Source: Phycisphaerae bacterium
GTDB lineage: Bacteria; Planctomycetota; Phycisphaerae; UBA1845; PWPN01
Length of the DNA: 7,841 bases
Assembly: GCA_026647385.1 (NCBI GenBank)
Contig: JAPKGY010000118.1
Coordinates: forward strand, 1-7,841
Direction: 5' to 3'
Every line of letters begins with the position of its first letter. Position 1 is the stretch's first letter. Position numbers and translations under genes: made by a program. Below, one piece after another: positions 6,501 to 7,841 of this stretch. The notes under the pieces are model-generated. The model saw only the letters and a program-made list of their open reading frames with translations. It made no database searches and was not told the origin of the DNA.

Positions 6501-6794
6501 GACCGTCCCCAGTCAAAGAGCGGAACAGTCCCCTTTCATAAACAACTTTGGCCGTATCGGGGCGATCGTGCCGTTCTCGGTAAACCAGCCTCGCCCGGCC
6601 CTTGTGGTCCAGCCATCTTGGTTGTGGTGCAGGCATCGGGTTGTGGCGCAGGCATCTTGCCTGCACGGTCCAGTCAAGTCGCCACGGCAACCCACCTGCG
6701 GAGAGATGGCTGCACCCCAACGACATTCTCTTACCTGAAACGGCAATAGCGCGCCAAGACCAGCCCGTGTCCCGCCAAAATGGGGACCGTTCCC
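6501..6794. repeat. REP-like inverted repeat pair 3
   Basis: GCGGAACAGTCCCCTTTC (6520-6537) and AAAATGGGGACCGTTCCC (6777-6794) are inverted copies of the same GGGGAC-type motif found in pairs 1 and 2, allowing a one-base indel. A further partial copy, GACCGTCCCCAGTC, is at 6501-6514. The two arms are about 240 bp apart and enclose the GCAGGCA repeat block, so two different repeat types are stacked in this gap. Confidence 0.65.
6602..6664. repeat. Three tandem 19-20 bp repeats, the last forming a perfect hairpin
   Basis: Copies start at 6602, 6622 and 6641 and share TTGTGG(T/C)..CA(G)GCATC. The last two (6620-6637 and 6639-6656) are identical at 17 of 18 positions. The third copy continues into GCAGGCA-TCT-TGCCTGC (6648-6664), a perfect 7-bp stem with a three-base loop. 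The GCAGGCATCTTGCCTGC type of palindrome is one I recall as common in planctomycete intergenic DNA, which was not checked here. Confidence 0.75.
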
Positions 6795-6811
6795 GGTCTC
6801 TCGCATCTTCA

Positions 6812-7828
6812 TCAGCGCGGCGCCAGCTCCGCCAGGGTCTTGAAAACGATGGGTATCATGATTTCCTTGTGCTCGGGATCGTCGGTCTTCAGGACGATCT
6901 TCTCACCGGTCGGCGAGGCCTCGAAATCGAGCGGCACGCTCACGTGCAGTTGATAGGAAAGCCCATCCGGTTCCGGGAAGAACTGAGTCATCAGTTTCGG
7001 ACTGCTCCGCTCGACGGCCAGGACGTGGACGGGTTTGTCCCCGTTGTTCGAGATCATGATCCCTTTTTTCTGGACCCGCTTTTCGTTCTTGAGGAACAGC
7101 ACCTGGCTGGGCTCGATCTCGAGCCGTTGCGGCATGAACAGGTTGCAGGGAACTTCGACGATCTGCTGCAACGGGCTGTCCGTGAAGATCCGGATGACCC
7201 CACGGTTGTTGCCGGGCTCGAAGGGCGGCTGTGCGTTCACGACCAGCCGGGCGAGCTTGCTCTCGGGAATCGGCTCGAGTTCGGCGCGGAACCTGGGCGA
7301 ACTCGACTCGGCCTTGAGATACTTCACGTCGCCCTCGCCGTTGTATTCGATCTTGATGACCCGGGGAAGCGCGTGCATGGCTCGACGGTTCGAGAAATCC
7401 GCGCCGACGGCCGGCTCGATCTCGAAATACGACCGGGCCATCCCGGTGATCGACACCGAGACTCGCGGGCGACTCGGGTCGTTCGACTCGATGGTCACCA
7501 GCCGAGTGAATGGTCCGGGCGTTTTCGGAACGAGCACCTTCACCCGGACCACGCCGGAGGCCCCGGGTGCGACCGCGGCCGTATGGTTCGGCTCGACCAC
7601 CGCGTCCTCGCCGGCGGTGACCCGGGTGATCGCCAGCGGTTCGTTGCCGCCGTTGCGGAAGTAGATCTCCTGCGTAACCTGCTCGCCCGGTATACGCTTG
7701 CCGAGCGCGAGCGGAACAGCGCTGATATCGATCACCGGCCCGTTCGATGCGGCCTGCCAATCCGCGGAGATGAAGGGACAGCGCCTGGAGGGCTTTCTGT
7801 CCGAGGGGTTTCTGGCGCTGCTGCACAA
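6812..7828 (-). CDS. DUF1573-like protein with Ig-like/ASH-type domains (5' end uncertain)
   Basis: The frame gives up to 338 residues, ending at the TGA at 6812-6814. Residues 31-130 resemble a DUF1573 domain: PVIDISAVPLALGKRIPGE, then EIYFRNGGNEPLAITRV, VAPGASGVVRVKV, and FTRLVTIESNDPSRPRVSVSITG. Residues 134-338 add further beta-rich segments with the same logic, for example 'IRIFTDSP' and 'IVLKTDDPEHKEIMIPI'. The CGC(T) motif usual after ITRV is absent; the segment reads TAGEDAVVEPNH. Family members are usually exported and of unknown function. The 5' end is a problem. The only far-upstream start in frame is a TTG at 7828 directly after an in-frame TAG (7829-7831). Residues 1-22 are basic and polar, with no signal peptide. 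A GTG at 7735 is an alternative. The fold call is good; the start is not resolved. Confidence 0.75.
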   Translation of the reverse strand: MCSSARNPSDRKPSRRCPFISADWQAASNGPVIDISAVPLALGKRIPGEQVTQEIYFRNGGNEPLAITRVTAGEDAVVEPNHTAAVAPGASGVVRVKVLVPKTPGPFTRLVTIESNDPSRPRVSVSITGMARSYFEIEPAVGADFSNRRAMHALPRVIKIEYNGEGDVKYLKAESSSPRFRAELEPIPESKLARLVVNAQPPFEPGNNRGVIRIFTDSPLQQIVEVPCNLFMPQRLEIEPSQVLFLKNEKRVQKKGIMISNNGDKPVHVLAVERSSPKLMTQFFPEPDGLSYQLHVSVPLDFEASPTGEKIVLKTDDPEHKEIMIPIVFKTLAELAPR

Positions 7829-7841
7829 CTACATGCAGGCG
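7770..7841 (+). CDS. Possible partial plus-strand reading frame at the window edge
   Basis: An ATG at 7770 opens a frame (MKGQRLEGFLSEGFLALLHN..., 24 codons to the edge) that runs off the window and looks more protein-like than the overlapping minus-strand N-terminus. The frame is also open upstream back to about 7665, so it could be the inside of a gene rather than its start. No clear Shine-Dalgarno and no family match; too short to call with confidence. Confidence 0.2.
   Translation, partial: MKGQRLEGFLSEGFLALLHNYMQA

Larger units (their letters stand above)
6461..6811. other. Repeat-dense intergenic region, no supported gene
   Basis: This 351-bp gap lies between the DUF1573-like gene and the isomerase/epimerase gene, both on the minus strand. 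It contains REP-like pair 3 and the GCAGGCA tandem repeat block. Minus-strand open frames crossing it consist of translated repeat sequence (for example CRQDACATT) and are not credible proteins. Apart from the Shine-Dalgarno at 6467-6474, no promoter could be recognised. Confidence 0.65.

Noticed and set aside
6513..6812. 99-residue minus-strand open frame across the 6461-6811 gap
   Set aside because: Its translation is the REP-like arm, the GCAGGCA repeat and the other REP-like arm read as protein; it also ends at a repeat and has no family resemblance.

Overview
The window looks like an accessory-type stretch of a high-GC planctomycete chromosome, most likely Phycisphaerae-like. This is an inference from content. 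It has back-to-back sulfatases, a Tat-exported sugar isomerase/epimerase-fold protein, a DUF1573-type secreted protein, a UvrC-derived protein of unusual architecture, and intergenic DNA full of short GGGGAC-type and GCAGGCA-type repeats. No rRNA, tRNA, CRISPR array, integrase or transposase gene was seen.

Layout. 1-503 (+): C-terminal part of a sulfatase, cut by the window edge. 545-1960 (+): complete sulfatase resembling N-sulfoglucosamine sulfohydrolase (SGSH), 41 bp downstream and probably in the same operon. 1961-2249: no convincing gene. 2250-3758 (+): UvrC-like protein with the four-cysteine cluster region and a UVR (UvrB-binding) segment, a degenerate GIY-YIG domain and no room for the usual C-terminal nuclease and HhH domains; repeat-like DNA lies inside this frame in two places. 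3759-4212: convergent intergenic region with an inverted repeat pair. 4213-5412 (-): MFS transporter with about 12 TM segments. 5573-6460 (-): Tat-signal TIM-barrel sugar phosphate isomerase/epimerase-like protein. 6461-6811: repeat-dense intergenic region. 6812-about 7828 (-): DUF1573-like protein with an unclear 5' end.

Function. The sulfatases fit extracytoplasmic desulfation of sulfated glycans, heparan-like for the second. The minus-strand MFS and isomerase/epimerase could handle sugars, but a shared pathway is only inferred from proximity.

The main point of interest is not a clear new multi-gene system. It is (a) the catalytically degenerate UvrC derivative and (b) three inverted pairs of one short REP-like motif, one pair lying inside the UvrC-like open frame, with two further hairpins inside the same gene. 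No defence, secretion or biosynthetic system could be supported.
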